Assembly: GCA_014607495.2 (NCBI GenBank)
Contig: CP053157.1
Coordinates: forward strand, 496,001-560,000
Length of the DNA: 64,000 nucleotides
Reading direction: 5' to 3'
From: Carposina sasakii
Lineage: Eukaryota; Arthropoda; Insecta; Lepidoptera; Carposinidae
Position numbers and translations under genes: made by a program. Below the pieces are notes generated by a model. The model was not told the origin of the DNA, searched no databases, and saw only the letters and a program-made list of their open reading frames with translations. Shown one piece after another: positions 63,853 through 64,000 of this stretch. Position 1 is the stretch's first letter; the number at the start of each line of letters is the position of its first letter.

Positions 63853-64000
63853 TACAGGGTGATTTTTGGTCGTCAACGTTCCCGGAAACTACGGAATCTC
63901 CCCATCATCATGATCATTTTTCTCCATGGAAGCATACCTGAGAAGTGTCTGGTTTCCAAGATATTAGGGTCCAAAGTTGAGTAAATAGACTGCGTTTTTC
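63853..64000. mobile_element. MITE-1 copy, cut by window end
   Basis: TACAGGGTGATTTTTGGTCG terminus and GAGTAAATAGACTGCG. The right part lies outside the window. Confidence 0.75.

Noticed and set aside
1..64000. CRISPR array, prophage or bacterial operon
   Set aside because: No regular short repeats with spacers, no long uninterrupted prokaryotic-style genes; all signs point to insect nuclear DNA.

Overview
This window looks like a gene-poor, AT-rich stretch of a moth or butterfly (Lepidoptera) genome. The main reason is its repeat content. It holds many Lep1-type Helitron fragments (one end CTAG plus a GCGGGCGTC block, the other end AATATTATAAA), tRNA-derived SINEs, RTE and Jockey LINE remnants, two Ty3/gypsy-type LTR elements, and many short foldback elements. 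There is no bacterial-style gene organisation, no CRISPR array, no rRNA gene and no convincing functional tRNA gene. All family names are judged by eye from motifs; no database search was possible.

Layout. 1-10 kb: SINE and RTE-tail fragments, MITEs, Lep1 copies, a 39-bp minisatellite, a 184-bp MITE nested in another repeat, and a LINE C-terminal relic. 10.4-11.9 kb: a 5'-truncated Jockey-like LINE flanked by an inverted repeat that overlaps a doubtful coding exon. 12-18.3 kb: MITEs, SINEs and LINE tails. 18.38-24.87 kb: a young Ty3/gypsy-type LTR element on the minus strand (1.44-kb LTRs, 5-bp duplication GGGTT, PBS and polypurine tract). It is internally deleted to a gag piece and an integrase end, and its 5' LTR carries a minus-strand Jockey LINE insertion. 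25-34 kb: retroposed and foldback repeats. 34.1-38.28 kb: a second Ty3/gypsy-like element whose 436-bp terminal repeats are almost identical but whose interior is a shuffled mosaic (gag, protease, RT, protease, integrase end, RT, integrase end). 40.2-44.26 kb: a 4.05-kb near-perfect palindrome. Each arm of about 1.97 kb carries the C-terminal part of a PIN/XPG-like nuclease plus cysteine-cluster protein, which suggests an Academ-like DNA transposon turned into a giant foldback. 44-64 kb: more RTE-tail SINE-like repeats, SINEs, Lep1 copies, palindromes and two RTE LINE 3' ends.

Host genes. Only weak candidates exist: a plus-strand first exon with a signal-peptide-like start and a GTGAGT donor (49201-49234), minus-strand exon candidates at 49874-50086 and 50174-50339, and a minus-strand exon candidate at 10395-10569. 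The rest is transposon-derived or featureless.

The most unusual items are the 4-kb palindromic nuclease-encoding transposon, the scrambled LTR element with fresh terminal repeats, a SINE-like family that shares its 3' end with an RTE LINE, and a tRNA-derived SINE bounded by inverted copies of its own tail.
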